A stretch of 64,000 bases of DNA, taken from Pleurocapsa minor HA4230-MV1 (GTDB lineage Bacteria > Cyanobacteriota > Cyanobacteriia > Cyanobacteriales > Xenococcaceae). The notes under the pieces were generated by a model. That model made no database searches and had not been told where the DNA came from. It saw only the letters and a program-made list of their open reading frames with translations. The position numbers were made by a program, and so were the translations under genes. This document shows, piece by piece, positions 27,597-36,058 of the stretch; the first letter of the stretch is position 1; each line of letters opens with the position of its first letter. The stretch lies in NCBI GenBank assembly GCA_019359095.1, contig JAHHHZ010000021.1, forward strand, positions 113,327 through 177,326. The letters run 5' to 3'.

Positions 27597-28955
27597 CTAA
27601 TCTCCGCCGATTTCGACGAGTTTGCCAATATTGAAATCAATTTTGACCCAGCCTTTAAGGCGACGTAAGTTGTCCAGCAGCAGTAAAGGAATTTGCCAGT
27701 TATGCAGCATCAGAAAGGGCAAAGGGTCATTCGGAGTTAAAATAGCGTCTGTTCCTTGAGTGATCTTTTGCCACCAAGCGTTTAATTCTTTGAATGAGCG
27801 AATGTTCAATAATCTCCAGAGTTCGTGATATGTCCAATAAGTTGGTTTGCTATTGGGTAAAGGAGCGATCGCCATTTCTCCTGGTTCACCATCGGTCAAA
27901 TAAGCCTTTGCCACCCCTGGATGATCGTGGAACATGGTGATGGCAGAATGCAAACGAGGGTTACATTCAATCGGATATACCGTGCCTGACTCAGTCTGAA
28001 TCATGTCAAAACAAACTTGTCCTGTTAGATTCATTTTTTGGATAAAGGTTTCTACCCACTGGTAAATTGCAGGATTATCTACCTGTTCATAATTCACTTG
28101 AAACGGAGAAGACTTAGAACAGCAGTGTAGTCTAATTTTGCCTTTGCGTGCGGTAGCGTGGAAGCAATATTCCTGTCCCCGAATAAACTCCTGCATGACC
28201 CAAGGTTTAGATTCACTAATGGGCAAACTCTGCACATATTCTGCCATTTCTGGAAAAGGTAAGCGAGTCAAATCTAGACGTAGTACCGAATCATAGGGAA
28301 TACTCTTGACTATATATTGACTACCATCACTGGAAAAATCAAAATCTAAGATCTGTTGTGGCTCGGTAATACGAAATACTTTGGGCGCTGATAAACCGAA
28401 TTCCCTTGCTTTTGAACAAAAGGCGTGTTTGTCATCCAGAATGGCTGTCTCTTCTGGATCTAAATGAATTGATTCGCAATAGGGTTCTAAAGCTTTTTTA
28501 GCTAAGGAATCATAATAACTGGCAATGGGGCTAGATACAGGAACAAACAGATCGATATTTTTTTGCTTCGCTATATCTACTAAAGCCTGACAATAAGCTT
28601 CTGGTTCTTTTTCTGGGACGGGGACGGTAAAAAAGCCTTTGACAGCGCGGGAAAAGCGATGTCCTGAGAGCCAATATTTATGGGTTTCGACTAAATATAC
28701 GTCATGACCATCGCGATAGAAAGACCTCGCTAACTGTAACGCTTTGGTCATTTTTGCCCCAGTGATTAAAATTCGCTTCTTTTCAATGGGAGTAGTTGCG
28801 ATTGCTAGCTCTTTTTTGTCGCCGAAGATACTGCTAACTAGAGATACCAAGATCATTCCTAAATTAAAAGGAAGTAATAGGGTTAATAAACCAAAAGTTA
28901 CTAGATTTTGGGCGATCGCCGTCCCGTATCTTGAAATAAATAATTTTTGCGCCAT
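27597..28955 (-). CDS. mysC: ATP-grasp mycosporine-glycine synthase MysC
   Basis: The 452-residue protein follows MysC of Anabaena-type clusters along its length: a hydrophobic N-terminus (NLVTFGLLTLLLPFN), ILITGAKMTKALQLARSF, VETHKYWLSGHRFSRAV, the ATP-grasp core with YIVKSIPYDSVLRLD and ECNPRLHSAITMF, and the C-terminal LRRLKGWVKIDFNIGKLVE. MysC joins glycine to 4-deoxygadusol using ATP, giving mycosporine-glycine, a UV-absorbing compound. It follows mysB by 60 bases on the same strand. Confidence 0.93.
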   Translation of the reverse strand: MAQKLFISRYGTAIAQNLVTFGLLTLLLPFNLGMILVSLVSSIFGDKKELAIATTPIEKKRILITGAKMTKALQLARSFYRDGHDVYLVETHKYWLSGHRFSRAVKGFFTVPVPEKEPEAYCQALVDIAKQKNIDLFVPVSSPIASYYDSLAKKALEPYCESIHLDPEETAILDDKHAFCSKAREFGLSAPKVFRITEPQQILDFDFSSDGSQYIVKSIPYDSVLRLDLTRLPFPEMAEYVQSLPISESKPWVMQEFIRGQEYCFHATARKGKIRLHCCSKSSPFQVNYEQVDNPAIYQWVETFIQKMNLTGQVCFDMIQTESGTVYPIECNPRLHSAITMFHDHPGVAKAYLTDGEPGEMAIAPLPNSKPTYWTYHELWRLLNIRSFKELNAWWQKITQGTDAILTPNDPLPFLMLHNWQIPLLLLDNLRRLKGWVKIDFNIGKLVEIGGD

Positions 28956-29015
28956 ATATAATCAAAAAAGTGTTAATTTGCCACTACGGCAATTTTTTCA
29001 GCCCTAATCCTTAAT

Positions 29016-29891
29016 TTATTTACGTTTTATTAGGGTTAAGCCATCGCGGATGGGAATCATTACCTGTTCGACGCGAGGATCGTCGGCAACAAAGCGATTA
29101 AAACGGGCGATCGCCTGACCGTTCTCAGTTCGTTGTGATTCAGCTAAATAGGGTTGTCCCTGCATCAGGGTATTGTCTACGCAGATAAAGCCATCAGCAG
29201 CTAATAGATCTGTATCTAACAATAGGTTGAGATAATCGATATATCCTCCTTTATCAGCATCAATAAATGCCAAATCAAAAGATCTGCCTGCCTTAACTAA
29301 TTCCTGCATAGTTTCCATTGCGGGAGCAACTTTTAGCTCAATTTTCTTACCGTGTTTGGAAACATCAAAGCATTCGCGGGCAAATTGGGCAGCATATTCA
29401 TCTACTTCACAAGCGATCAGACAACCATCATCAGGTAAAGCCTCGGCGATCGCTAAAGCAGAATAGCCTGTAAATACGCCAATTTCTAAGACTTGTCGGG
29501 ATTTACTGATCGCCACCAGCATTTTTAGGAGTTGTCCTTCCAGATGCCCTGAGAGCATTTCTTGTTCTAAAGCTTTTACTGTTTCGCCGTCGTCAAAACG
29601 TTTACTCCAGTCTTCTTTTTGAGTGCGATCGGCTAAATTAGCTAAGGCTGAAGATTCTTTAGTAGTGCAACTTTCCAAGTAGGGATCTAAACCCGCAGCT
29701 AATTGATATGCTGTAGTTAAAGATTCCTTAAATTCAGTGGAAACTGATTCTGTTTTGGCAGTTTCTACAATTTGTTCTAACTGTTGAACGAGAATTCCCC
29801 AAGGAGTTACTGGTCTGGCGGTTTTCTTTTGTCCGTCTGGTTGAGAATTATCTTCAGCGTTAACGTTAGACGGATTGGCTGTACTTACCAC
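29016..29891 (-). CDS. mysB: O-methyltransferase MysB (4-deoxygadusol synthesis)
   Basis: The 291-residue class I (caffeoyl-CoA-type) O-methyltransferase matches MysB: RPVTPWGILVQQLEQ, EDWSKRFDDGETVKALEQEM, SGHLEGQLLKMLV, the SAM motif VLEIGVFTGYSALAIAEALP, the metal-binding DLAFIDADKGGY and the C-terminal DPRVEQVMIPIRDGLTLI. MysB methylates the demethyl-deoxygadusol made by MysA to 4-deoxygadusol. The preceding gene is not mysA but about 1 kb of non-coding DNA. It is first in the mysB-mysC-methyltransferase order. Confidence 0.93.
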   Translation of the reverse strand: MVSTANPSNVNAEDNSQPDGQKKTARPVTPWGILVQQLEQIVETAKTESVSTEFKESLTTAYQLAAGLDPYLESCTTKESSALANLADRTQKEDWSKRFDDGETVKALEQEMLSGHLEGQLLKMLVAISKSRQVLEIGVFTGYSALAIAEALPDDGCLIACEVDEYAAQFARECFDVSKHGKKIELKVAPAMETMQELVKAGRSFDLAFIDADKGGYIDYLNLLLDTDLLAADGFICVDNTLMQGQPYLAESQRTENGQAIARFNRFVADDPRVEQVMIPIRDGLTLIKRK

Positions 29892-30518
29892 GATATCTCA
29901 ATTGCTCCTCTAATAAATTATTTTTTGCATTAGGAAATTTGCTGAAGTTACTTTTTACTTCAACTGGATTAATATTTTGACTTTAAGCTATTTTTCTATT
30001 ATCTAAAACAACACCTTGAATTAAACTTTACTCACCAAAAGCTATGGTATTTGTGGTTTAAGGGGTTTAAATTCTCATTACCTAGGTTTTCTCGCCAAAA
30101 AGTGAAATAGCTAGGGTAACTTAAAGAAAATTCTTGAATATGCTGATAAATAGTAATAGATTAAGTCATTTAATCTTACTTAATATTACTATTAACACAT
30201 TTTTTTTGCATAAACATCTGCATATAGTTATACTTGCGAAAAATTATCTAATTAATTTAATCAATAATTTAATCAATTGTTATTGACGCTAGAGCTATGC
30301 AGTCACAAATTTGTTGTTACTTGGTCTACTCTTTTATTAAAGCAAGTTTACCCTTGAGAATCTGGCAGTATTTGTAAAATAATGTAAAAGTTGTCTTAAT
30401 ATTGCTGTTATTAGTTTAATTTAGCTATATTTTCTCTTGACAAAATACTTTTAATCTGATGCAACTTTAAAAGCAAGACATAACGCTGATATGTGAATTA
30501 TCTCCGTTCTAATTTACT

Positions 30519-30560
30519 AGCTTTTAGCTTTTAGCTTTTAGCTCTTAGCTCTTAGCTTTG
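30519..30560. repeat. Heptanucleotide tandem array (6 units)
   Basis: The units are agctttt x3, agctctt x2 and agctttg in exact register: an STRR-type array in the region upstream of mysB. Confidence 0.85.
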
Positions 30561-30639
30561 TAAAACTTCTGACTTAAGTAGTTTAGTCATACCAATTCTC
30601 TATGAAAATGCATTAAATCAGATTTGACCACTTTGCCCC

Positions 30640-30812
30640 AACAGCGCGATTATTCAAGGCGAAATGAATTCGCCGAATCTCGCGCTCAAACTAAGCGGGA
30701 TAAACGTCTTTGCGTCTTTGTCCTAAAGGATTCCCTAAAGGGCGACACGGAGTTAGTACCCTTGCGGTATACACCTTCGGATAAGCTTCGCGTCCGTCTT
30801 TGCGCGAGACTT
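30640..30812. repeat. Composite modular repeat block
   Basis: It contains aaggcgaaatgaattcgcc (hairpin), aaactaagcgggataaacg, tcctaaaggattccctaaag, cggtatacaccttcgg and gataagcttcgcg. The aaactaagcgggataaacg and cctaaagga words recur together at about 58833-58960. A short open frame here is made entirely of repeat sequence. Confidence 0.75.
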
Positions 30813-30901
30813 AAAAAATAGAGTTAAGTAATCCATAATAAGTTTAGAAATTACTCAACTCTGTAGGTTAGACCAAATAAAACTAGAATGCAAACACAGA
30901 T

Positions 30902-32383
30902 TTAACGATCGCCCAAAGCAATTCGAGCCTGTTCGCGATCGTCAAAATGAATCTTCTCAGTGCCTAGAATTTGGTAGTCTTCGTGTCCTTTCCCCGCAAT
31001 TAAAACACCATCCCCTGGTTGAGCATTTTTGATAGCTGTGGCGATCGCCTTTGCCCGATCGCCGATCACTAGAGGTTCAACAGTATCAGGAATACCCGCT
31101 ACGACATCTTTGAGGATCTGTTCGGGGTTTTCAGTACGGGGATTATCAGAAGTTACTACTGCCAAGTCGGCTAGTTGCGCAGCAATTTTCCCCATCAGTG
31201 GGCGTTTTGTGCGATCGCGATCGCCTCCACAGCCAAAGACACAGATCATTTTGCCACTAATAAATGGGCGCGCAGCCTTGAGTAAATTTTCTAAACTGTC
31301 AGGAGTATGGGCATAGTCGACAATCACATTAATATCCTGATCCGAACTCAACTGCACTCGTTCCATTCTCCCTGGTACACCTGCAAAATTCGGCAAGCTA
31401 TCTGCAATTAGCTGTAAATCCACTCCCAAGTGTAATACTGCACCCGCTGCTGCTAGCAAGTTGGCTAAATTAAATTGACCAACTAAAGGAGAATTAAAGG
31501 CAATTTCCCCTTGTGGAGTATGTAACACACCGCTAACTCCTGTGGGTTGATAATCTAAATTACTGGTATATAAGTCAGCATCTCGATCGTCAACGCTATA
31601 AGTCCAAACCCGCTCAGAATCTAGTTGGGCAATTAAGCGTTTACCATAATCATCATCAAGATTAATAATCGCTCTACCTTGGAGATATTCGGCGCTAAAT
31701 AATAAAGATTTTGCCTGGAAGTAATCTTCCATATCTCGGTGATAGTCCAAATGATCCTGCGTCAGATTGGTAAATACTGCCACCTCAAAACCGCAGCCTT
31801 TGACTCTTCCTTGAGCTAGAGCATGAGAACTAACTTCCATTACCGCATATTTATTCCCAGCCTTTACAGCATCAGCTAACTGCGATTGTAAATCTACGGC
31901 AAAAGGGGTAGTGTGGCTGGCGGTTTGACTATATCCTTGCCAGCGAGTGTAGAGAGTACCTAGCATGGCGGTAGGATGTTGCGCCTGAAGCAAAAAGTAT
32001 TCAATCAGATGACTGCTGGTAGTTTTACCGTTTGTCCCTGTAACTCCAATCATACCTAGTTTTTGACTGGGATAATCATGAAAAGCGGCAGCGATCGCAC
32101 TACATGCAACAATCATGTCATCAGTTTGAATTACGCAGGCATCGCCAGAGGGGGGCTGTTTTTGGGCTGCTGCGGGAGTAATCACAGCTGCGATCGCACC
32201 TTGACTTGTCGCACTACCCCAAAACTCTCCACCATCTACTCTCGTTCCTGGCATACCAATAAATAGATCTCCCTGTTGGCAAGCATGGGAGTTAGTACAG
32301 ACTCGATTTACTTCAAGCTCCAAAGCATCATGTTCTGGTTGTTGAAGATTGGCTTTAGCTAATAATTCGCGCAGCTTCATCAT
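30902..32383 (-). CDS. murE: UDP-MurNAc-L-Ala-D-Glu:meso-diaminopimelate ligase MurE
   Basis: The 493-residue cytoplasmic Mur ligase adds meso-diaminopimelate to UDP-MurNAc-dipeptide. Visible motifs are the ATP loop IGVTGTNGKTTSSHL, TTPFAVDLQ, EVSSHALAQGRV, the FTNLTQDHLDYH metal site, and DNPRTENP, which in MurE selects meso-DAP rather than lysine; it ends with AGKGHEDYQ. It is the last gene of a three-gene leftward unit after a PilB-N-like protein and a glutaredoxin-like protein (49-base gap). Confidence 0.95.
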   Translation of the reverse strand: MMKLRELLAKANLQQPEHDALELEVNRVCTNSHACQQGDLFIGMPGTRVDGGEFWGSATSQGAIAAVITPAAAQKQPPSGDACVIQTDDMIVACSAIAAAFHDYPSQKLGMIGVTGTNGKTTSSHLIEYFLLQAQHPTAMLGTLYTRWQGYSQTASHTTPFAVDLQSQLADAVKAGNKYAVMEVSSHALAQGRVKGCGFEVAVFTNLTQDHLDYHRDMEDYFQAKSLLFSAEYLQGRAIINLDDDYGKRLIAQLDSERVWTYSVDDRDADLYTSNLDYQPTGVSGVLHTPQGEIAFNSPLVGQFNLANLLAAAGAVLHLGVDLQLIADSLPNFAGVPGRMERVQLSSDQDINVIVDYAHTPDSLENLLKAARPFISGKMICVFGCGGDRDRTKRPLMGKIAAQLADLAVVTSDNPRTENPEQILKDVVAGIPDTVEPLVIGDRAKAIATAIKNAQPGDGVLIAGKGHEDYQILGTEKIHFDDREQARIALGDR

Positions 32384-32432
32384 TTTTTTGTGTAAGTGCT
32401 TAACGGTACTATATTTTGCCCACCTTTTTACC

Positions 32433-32696
32433 CTATGTTTCGATATTTTGCTGTAACATTTGCTCTAATTTGCTAACTGTAGCGCGAGGAGATATACGGG
32501 GTAAAGGTTTTTCTCTCTCTAATAATTTTTGACACAGCACGGGAATTTCATACTGATAGGCAGCAAACCAATCTTCACGAGTAGTGATGTCGCGTATTTC
32601 TAATTCAAACTCAATTTGACTAACCTGCTCTAGTTTTGACTGCAATCCTTCACATAGATGACAACCAGGCTTACTATACAGAATTAATTGCATCAC
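32433..32696 (-). CDS. Glutaredoxin family protein
   Basis: The 87-residue protein has a thioredoxin fold: LILYSKPGCHLCEGLQSKL with a CxxC (CHLC) redox pair near the N-terminus and YEIPVLC with the cis-proline. It belongs to the DUF836/glutaredoxin-like group, probably a thiol-disulfide exchange protein of the cytoplasm. The gene sits 16 bases after the PilB-N-like gene and 49 before murE. The start is ambiguous between two adjacent ATG codons. Confidence 0.88.
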   Translation of the reverse strand: MMQLILYSKPGCHLCEGLQSKLEQVSQIEFELEIRDITTREDWFAAYQYEIPVLCQKLLEREKPLPRISPRATVSKLEQMLQQNIET

Positions 32697-32712
32697 TAAT
32701 TTCTTACTTGAG

Positions 32713-34032
32713 TTATTTATCTAACAATCTTAGCTGGTGACTAATTCTACTGTGAACAATTTGTAATTCATTAATATTGCTTAATTCAGCCGAATCAAAA
32801 CAAGTCTGGATTCTTCTCAGGGTTTTTTCTAGTTGCTTGGCTAATTGTAAAGCCTGTTCGCTAATTCGATCTATTTGCTGCTGTTCGTAGATTTTTAAAG
32901 CTACACCGCGTAAGATTTGAATCCCTACTGTTTCTAATTGTTTTTGGACGCTAAATTCTAAACGTAGTAGAATTCGCTCTTGTTGATGAAATCTCTCTAG
33001 CACTAGCTTTTGTGGGTGACTAGATGTATCTTGTGGCAGTCTTGCCATCCGCTTGATTTCATCGATTAAAGAGCAGAAAATTGGTAAGGGTACTCGATCG
33101 AGTGAAGATTGAGTTGAGTTGTCTTTTTGCGTAATAATGCCACCGCGATCGCTGTAGCGAGTTAAGGTAATATATTCTGAGTGGTGTTTAAAAGCCTGCT
33201 CTAGTAGCCTTTGCCATGATAGCTGAGATGATAGCTGTGGCAAAAAATCTGTTGTTTCAGGTTCTAGTTCTGGTGGAGCTGTTCTACCTAAAGTTTCAGC
33301 AATTAATTGTGATATTTGCGCCTCACCTAAAGCAATTTCCAGCTCGTTGTTCGATTCTGAAGTTAATAATTCAGCTGGATGCTCGGCAATAATTGTGGCT
33401 TTGTGATCCAGATTGTTGGTTGGATGCTGATTAATAAATTCTGGAGGAATTTCAAACAGAGTAGCTGTTGCATCTACTTTGGTTTTAGCTAATTGTTCTT
33501 TAGGTTTGGGAGTTAAGTCTAAGTCTTTTAGAAAGTCCAAATCTGCTGGTAAGTCTGATAATTCTGGCTCAAGATCGGGCTGATCTATCGCAGATGCTGC
33601 GGAATGAGCAATAATTGTGGGAGCAGAATCTACTAATCGACGAGAATTAGCACCTTTGAGGGGTGCATTGGGATTAAAGCTAGTATCGATCACAGTTTGG
33701 TGCCGATCTTGCTGTTGATTACTTAATTGAACTGCATTCTGAGGATAATTTGCCAGGATGATTTGGTGTGTTTGTAAATCAATCAACTGAACTTCTAAAT
33801 TATATTTAAAGACTTTAGCGATGGAATTGGCAAACTTTTTCGACTCTTCGTTATAGGGATCTAACATTCCTAAAACTAAATAATTGCCATTTAGCTTTAA
33901 AGGTAGAACCTGATAGTGACGACAAGAATCTACAGGAAAAACCTGATCGATTAATTGAAAAATTTCTCTACTATTAGCAAGACAATCAGCAAATATTGCT
34001 GTTTTGAAACTACCAGAATTAAAATCATTCAT
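32713..34032 (-). CDS. Protein with a PilB/GspE N-terminal-like domain, no ATPase
   Basis: This is a 439-residue protein. The first about 110 residues (FQLIDQVFPVDSC, VLPLKLNGNYLVLGMLDP, KVFKYNLEVQLIDLQTHQIIL) resemble the T2SSE-N/MshEN domain that precedes the PilB ATPase and can bind c-di-GMP. No Walker motif follows; instead there is a low-complexity acidic linker (about 115-265) and a helical C-terminal half. It is unusual as a stand-alone cyanobacterial protein and may sense or bind rather than drive pilus motion. It leads the glutaredoxin-murE unit. The family assignment is tentative. Confidence 0.6.
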   Translation of the reverse strand: MNDFNSGSFKTAIFADCLANSREIFQLIDQVFPVDSCRHYQVLPLKLNGNYLVLGMLDPYNEESKKFANSIAKVFKYNLEVQLIDLQTHQIILANYPQNAVQLSNQQQDRHQTVIDTSFNPNAPLKGANSRRLVDSAPTIIAHSAASAIDQPDLEPELSDLPADLDFLKDLDLTPKPKEQLAKTKVDATATLFEIPPEFINQHPTNNLDHKATIIAEHPAELLTSESNNELEIALGEAQISQLIAETLGRTAPPELEPETTDFLPQLSSQLSWQRLLEQAFKHHSEYITLTRYSDRGGIITQKDNSTQSSLDRVPLPIFCSLIDEIKRMARLPQDTSSHPQKLVLERFHQQERILLRLEFSVQKQLETVGIQILRGVALKIYEQQQIDRISEQALQLAKQLEKTLRRIQTCFDSAELSNINELQIVHSRISHQLRLLDK

Positions 34033-34201
34033 AGAAAAAGCCTAGCTGTAAAATTTGTTTAGTAGTAAATTATTAATCTAGTGATGGATAATATTGGAAC
34101 TATCAGCTTATTAATTAATCATGCTTTTAGAATTCTTCACAAGACTAGGTTACCCAAATTTAACTTAAAAATTAGCATTAAAATAATTAGATTTAAATCT
34201 T

Positions 34202-34396
34202 ATGCGCTATCAAGTCCGACTCAAAAAAAGTGAAGAAGGGTACGCTGTCTGGTGTCCTGGGTTACCTGGATGTTGGTCACAGGGAGATACAGAAGAAGAG
34301 GCTTTAGAAAATATTAAAGATGCGATTAGTACTTTTCTAGAGACAGTTGATCAGATAAACCAAGATGCCGATGCTCGATATGTGGAAGTAGGATAA
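34202..34396 (+). CDS. hicB: HicB-type antitoxin
   Basis: The 64-residue HicB-fold protein is recognisable from YQVRLKKSEEGYAVWCPGLPGCWSQGDTEEEALENIKDAI. HicB binds and neutralises the HicA toxin. It is short, lacking the C-terminal DNA-binding extension seen in long HicB, so autoregulation may rely on another factor. It precedes hicA by 2 bases, the reverse of the classical hicA-hicB order but common in cyanobacteria. Confidence 0.88.
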   Translation: MRYQVRLKKSEEGYAVWCPGLPGCWSQGDTEEEALENIKDAISTFLETVDQINQDADARYVEVG

Positions 34397-34398
34397 TT

Positions 34399-34611
34399 AT
34401 GCCCAAACTTTCAGGTATTAATCATCAAAAAGCAGTTAAGGCTTTTAAAAAAGCTGGCTTCAAAATAGTAAGACAAAGTAAACATATTGCAATGACTAAT
34501 GACAATCGCATTATCATTATTCCTAGAGCTAATCCAATCAACGCCTATACAATGGCTGGAATTGTCAAAGATGCAGGTTTAACGATTGATGAATTTAAAC
34601 AGCTTTTGTAA
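34399..34611 (+). CDS. hicA: HicA-type mRNA interferase toxin
   Basis: The 70-residue HicA/YcfA protein is a double-stranded RNA-binding-like fold cutting mRNA. Motifs: SGINHQKAVKAFKKAGFKIVRQSKHIAMT with the catalytic His, and the C-terminal AGIVKDAGLTIDEFKQLL. It is the toxin of the hicBA pair and is translationally coupled to hicB. Confidence 0.88.
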   Translation: MPKLSGINHQKAVKAFKKAGFKIVRQSKHIAMTNDNRIIIIPRANPINAYTMAGIVKDAGLTIDEFKQLL

Positions 34612-34709
34612 ATTGTGATCGCCAAGCGCGACACGAATGGGTGTAATCGCATTTTGATAAATTTTTAGGTTGGGAGTGCGATCGCAAAATTTAATAGTCA
34701 AAATAAAAA

Positions 34710-34729
34710 GGGGAATCAGCCCATTCCCC
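34710..34729 (-). terminator. Leftward-oriented intrinsic terminator
   Basis: A perfect 7-bp stem (ggggaat / attcccc) with a 6-nt loop. On the minus strand it is followed by TTTTTATTTT, a classical terminator; on the plus strand no T-run follows. No leftward gene lies to its right before tetR, so the transcript it would stop is unknown. Confidence 0.6.
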
Positions 34730-34842
34730 AGTAAAAGTCGTTAAGTCGCAATTGCCAACCTAGTTAGTAATATAGTACTTATTGATGTAATAGTCAACAA
34801 AAATACTTAAAGTTTTGCATTAATGATGTTAAGGTAAATAAA

Positions 34843-34856
34843 AGACCAATCGGTCT
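34843..34856. promoter_or_regulatory. TetR operator 1 (upstream of the tetR gene)
   Basis: The 14-bp dyad agaccaatcggtct lies 9 bases before the regulator's start codon. Its reverse complement is exactly operator 2 (35486-35499). Confidence 0.75.
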
Positions 34857-34865
34857 TAAAATTAG

Positions 34866-35456
34866 ATGTCAAAAGCACAACAAACTAAAGCGCGTATAAT
34901 TCAGCAAGCAGCAGAGTTGTTTAACCTCAAAGGTTATGCAGGTTCTTCGATCGCCGATATTATGCAGGCTACAGGATTAAAGAAAGGAGGAATTTATAAT
35001 CATTTTGCTAGTAAGGATGAACTGGCATTAGCTGCGTTTGATTATGCAGAAAGTCTTCTGAGTAAAAGGATTTGGAGTGTGGTAAAAACTAAACGCAATG
35101 CAATTGAACGCTTACAGGCACTAGTAGGTAGCTATCTAATTTATATCGACGATCCGCCCATTATTGGAGGCTGTCCAATTTTAAATACAGCGATTGAAAC
35201 CGATGATACCGATTCTCCCTTACGCGATCGCGCTTTACAGGCTATGAATTCTAGTCGTGGTTTGATTGTGCGAATTATCAATATAGGGATTAAAAAAGGG
35301 GAAGTGCGATCTACTGTTGAACCTGATACCGTTGCCACGATTATTTTTTCGGCTTTAGAAGGAGCAGTTATGATGAGTAAACTAGAACGAAATCCCGTTC
35401 ATCTAGAAATAGTCGTAGCGCACCTGCAAAGTTATATTCAAACTAATCTTGCCTAA
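34866..35456 (+). CDS. TetR family transcriptional regulator
   Basis: The 196-residue protein has an N-terminal helix-turn-helix (IIQQAAELFNLKGYAGSSIADIMQATGLKKGGIYNHFASKDELA) and a C-terminal ligand domain of the AcrR type. It is flanked by two identical inverted 14-bp operators, one before its own start and one before the next gene, so it very likely represses itself and the following gene set. The ligand is unknown; the neighbouring thioesterase, SOI-like, patatin and GST genes point to a lipid or electrophile signal (inference). Confidence 0.9.
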   Translation: MSKAQQTKARIIQQAAELFNLKGYAGSSIADIMQATGLKKGGIYNHFASKDELALAAFDYAESLLSKRIWSVVKTKRNAIERLQALVGSYLIYIDDPPIIGGCPILNTAIETDDTDSPLRDRALQAMNSSRGLIVRIINIGIKKGEVRSTVEPDTVATIIFSALEGAVMMSKLERNPVHLEIVVAHLQSYIQTNLA

Positions 35457-35485
35457 AACGCAGCTAAATTTTTTTGACTCAAAAA

Positions 35486-35499
35486 AGACCGATTGGTCT
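35486..35499. promoter_or_regulatory. TetR operator 2 (upstream of the thioesterase gene)
   Basis: agaccgattggtct, the reverse complement of operator 1, lies 23 bases before the thioesterase start. Confidence 0.75.
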
Positions 35500-35522
35500 G
35501 TAAAATTAACTATTAACCTCCA

Positions 35523-35957
35523 ATGAAGAAACAACCATTTGAAGTCGCTCTAGACTTACCAATTAAAACCTATGACATTGATTTTGCAGGAATTGTCAGC
35601 AATATTGTCTATATTCGCTGGTTAGAAGATTTAAGACTCAAAATGCTTGAATTTTATTTCCCTCTAGAACAATTAATGTCAAAGGGATACTGTCCAACTG
35701 TTAACTCCACCGAAATCAAATACCAGAAAGCTTTAAGGTTAGGCGATCGCCCTGTGGGTAAGATGTGGATGTCTCAATTGGGGCGTTTGCCCTAAAGGAC
35801 TAGCTTTGCGTCGCGTTGTACTTTACAAGCCGAGATTTGTCTGGGACAAGAAATAGCTGCTACTGCGACGCAGGTGGGATTTTTTATGAGTTTGGAATCT
35901 ATGCGTCCAATGGCTATGCCCGAAGAATTAAAACATATTTACGCCGAATATAATTGA
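35523..35957 (+). pseudogene. 4HBT (YbgC/FadM-like) acyl-CoA thioesterase interrupted by an in-frame repeat insertion
   Basis: The start (FEVALDLPIKTYDIDFAGIVSN, then IRWLEDLRLKMLEFYFPLEQ) is a hotdog-fold thioesterase with the active-site Asp region DIDFAGIV. The frame stops at 35793-35795, but the same frame continues with TLQAEICLGQEIAATATQVGFF up to a stop at 35957, a normal C-terminus. The 30 bases at 35787-35816 (LP*RTSFASR) belong to the modular repeat family; removing them rejoins QLGRCTLQAEI in frame. It is therefore broken by a repeat insertion unless the stop is read through. It lies directly behind operator 2. Confidence 0.8.
35787..35816. repeat. 30-bp modular repeat inserted in the thioesterase gene
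   Basis: It contains ccctaaaggactagctttgc and gtcgcg, words of the modular repeat family. Its length is exactly ten codons and it introduces a TAA. A cgt/gcgtt direct repeat marks the likely target site. Confidence 0.7.
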
Positions 35958-36058
35958 TTAATTGTAAGTGTTACTTGCGTTTTTGAGAAATAGTTGTTAT
36001 TTTGAAGATCGAAAGCAAGTGTTGCTTGCAAAAACCTTGATAATTTTGCAAAAACACA

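Larger units (their letters stand above)
29892..30901. other. About 1 kb non-coding region upstream of mysB
   Basis: I find no gene in this AT-rich kilobase. It should hold the mysB promoter and the 3' end of murE. It contains a six-unit heptamer array (30519-30560) and a modular repeat block (about 30640-30812). No remnant of a dehydroquinate-synthase-like MysA could be read in it. Confidence 0.6.

Noticed and set aside
30624..30821. Open frame of 65 codons in the region upstream of mysB
   Set aside because: It is made entirely of modular repeat words and has no family pattern; I treat it as repeat.
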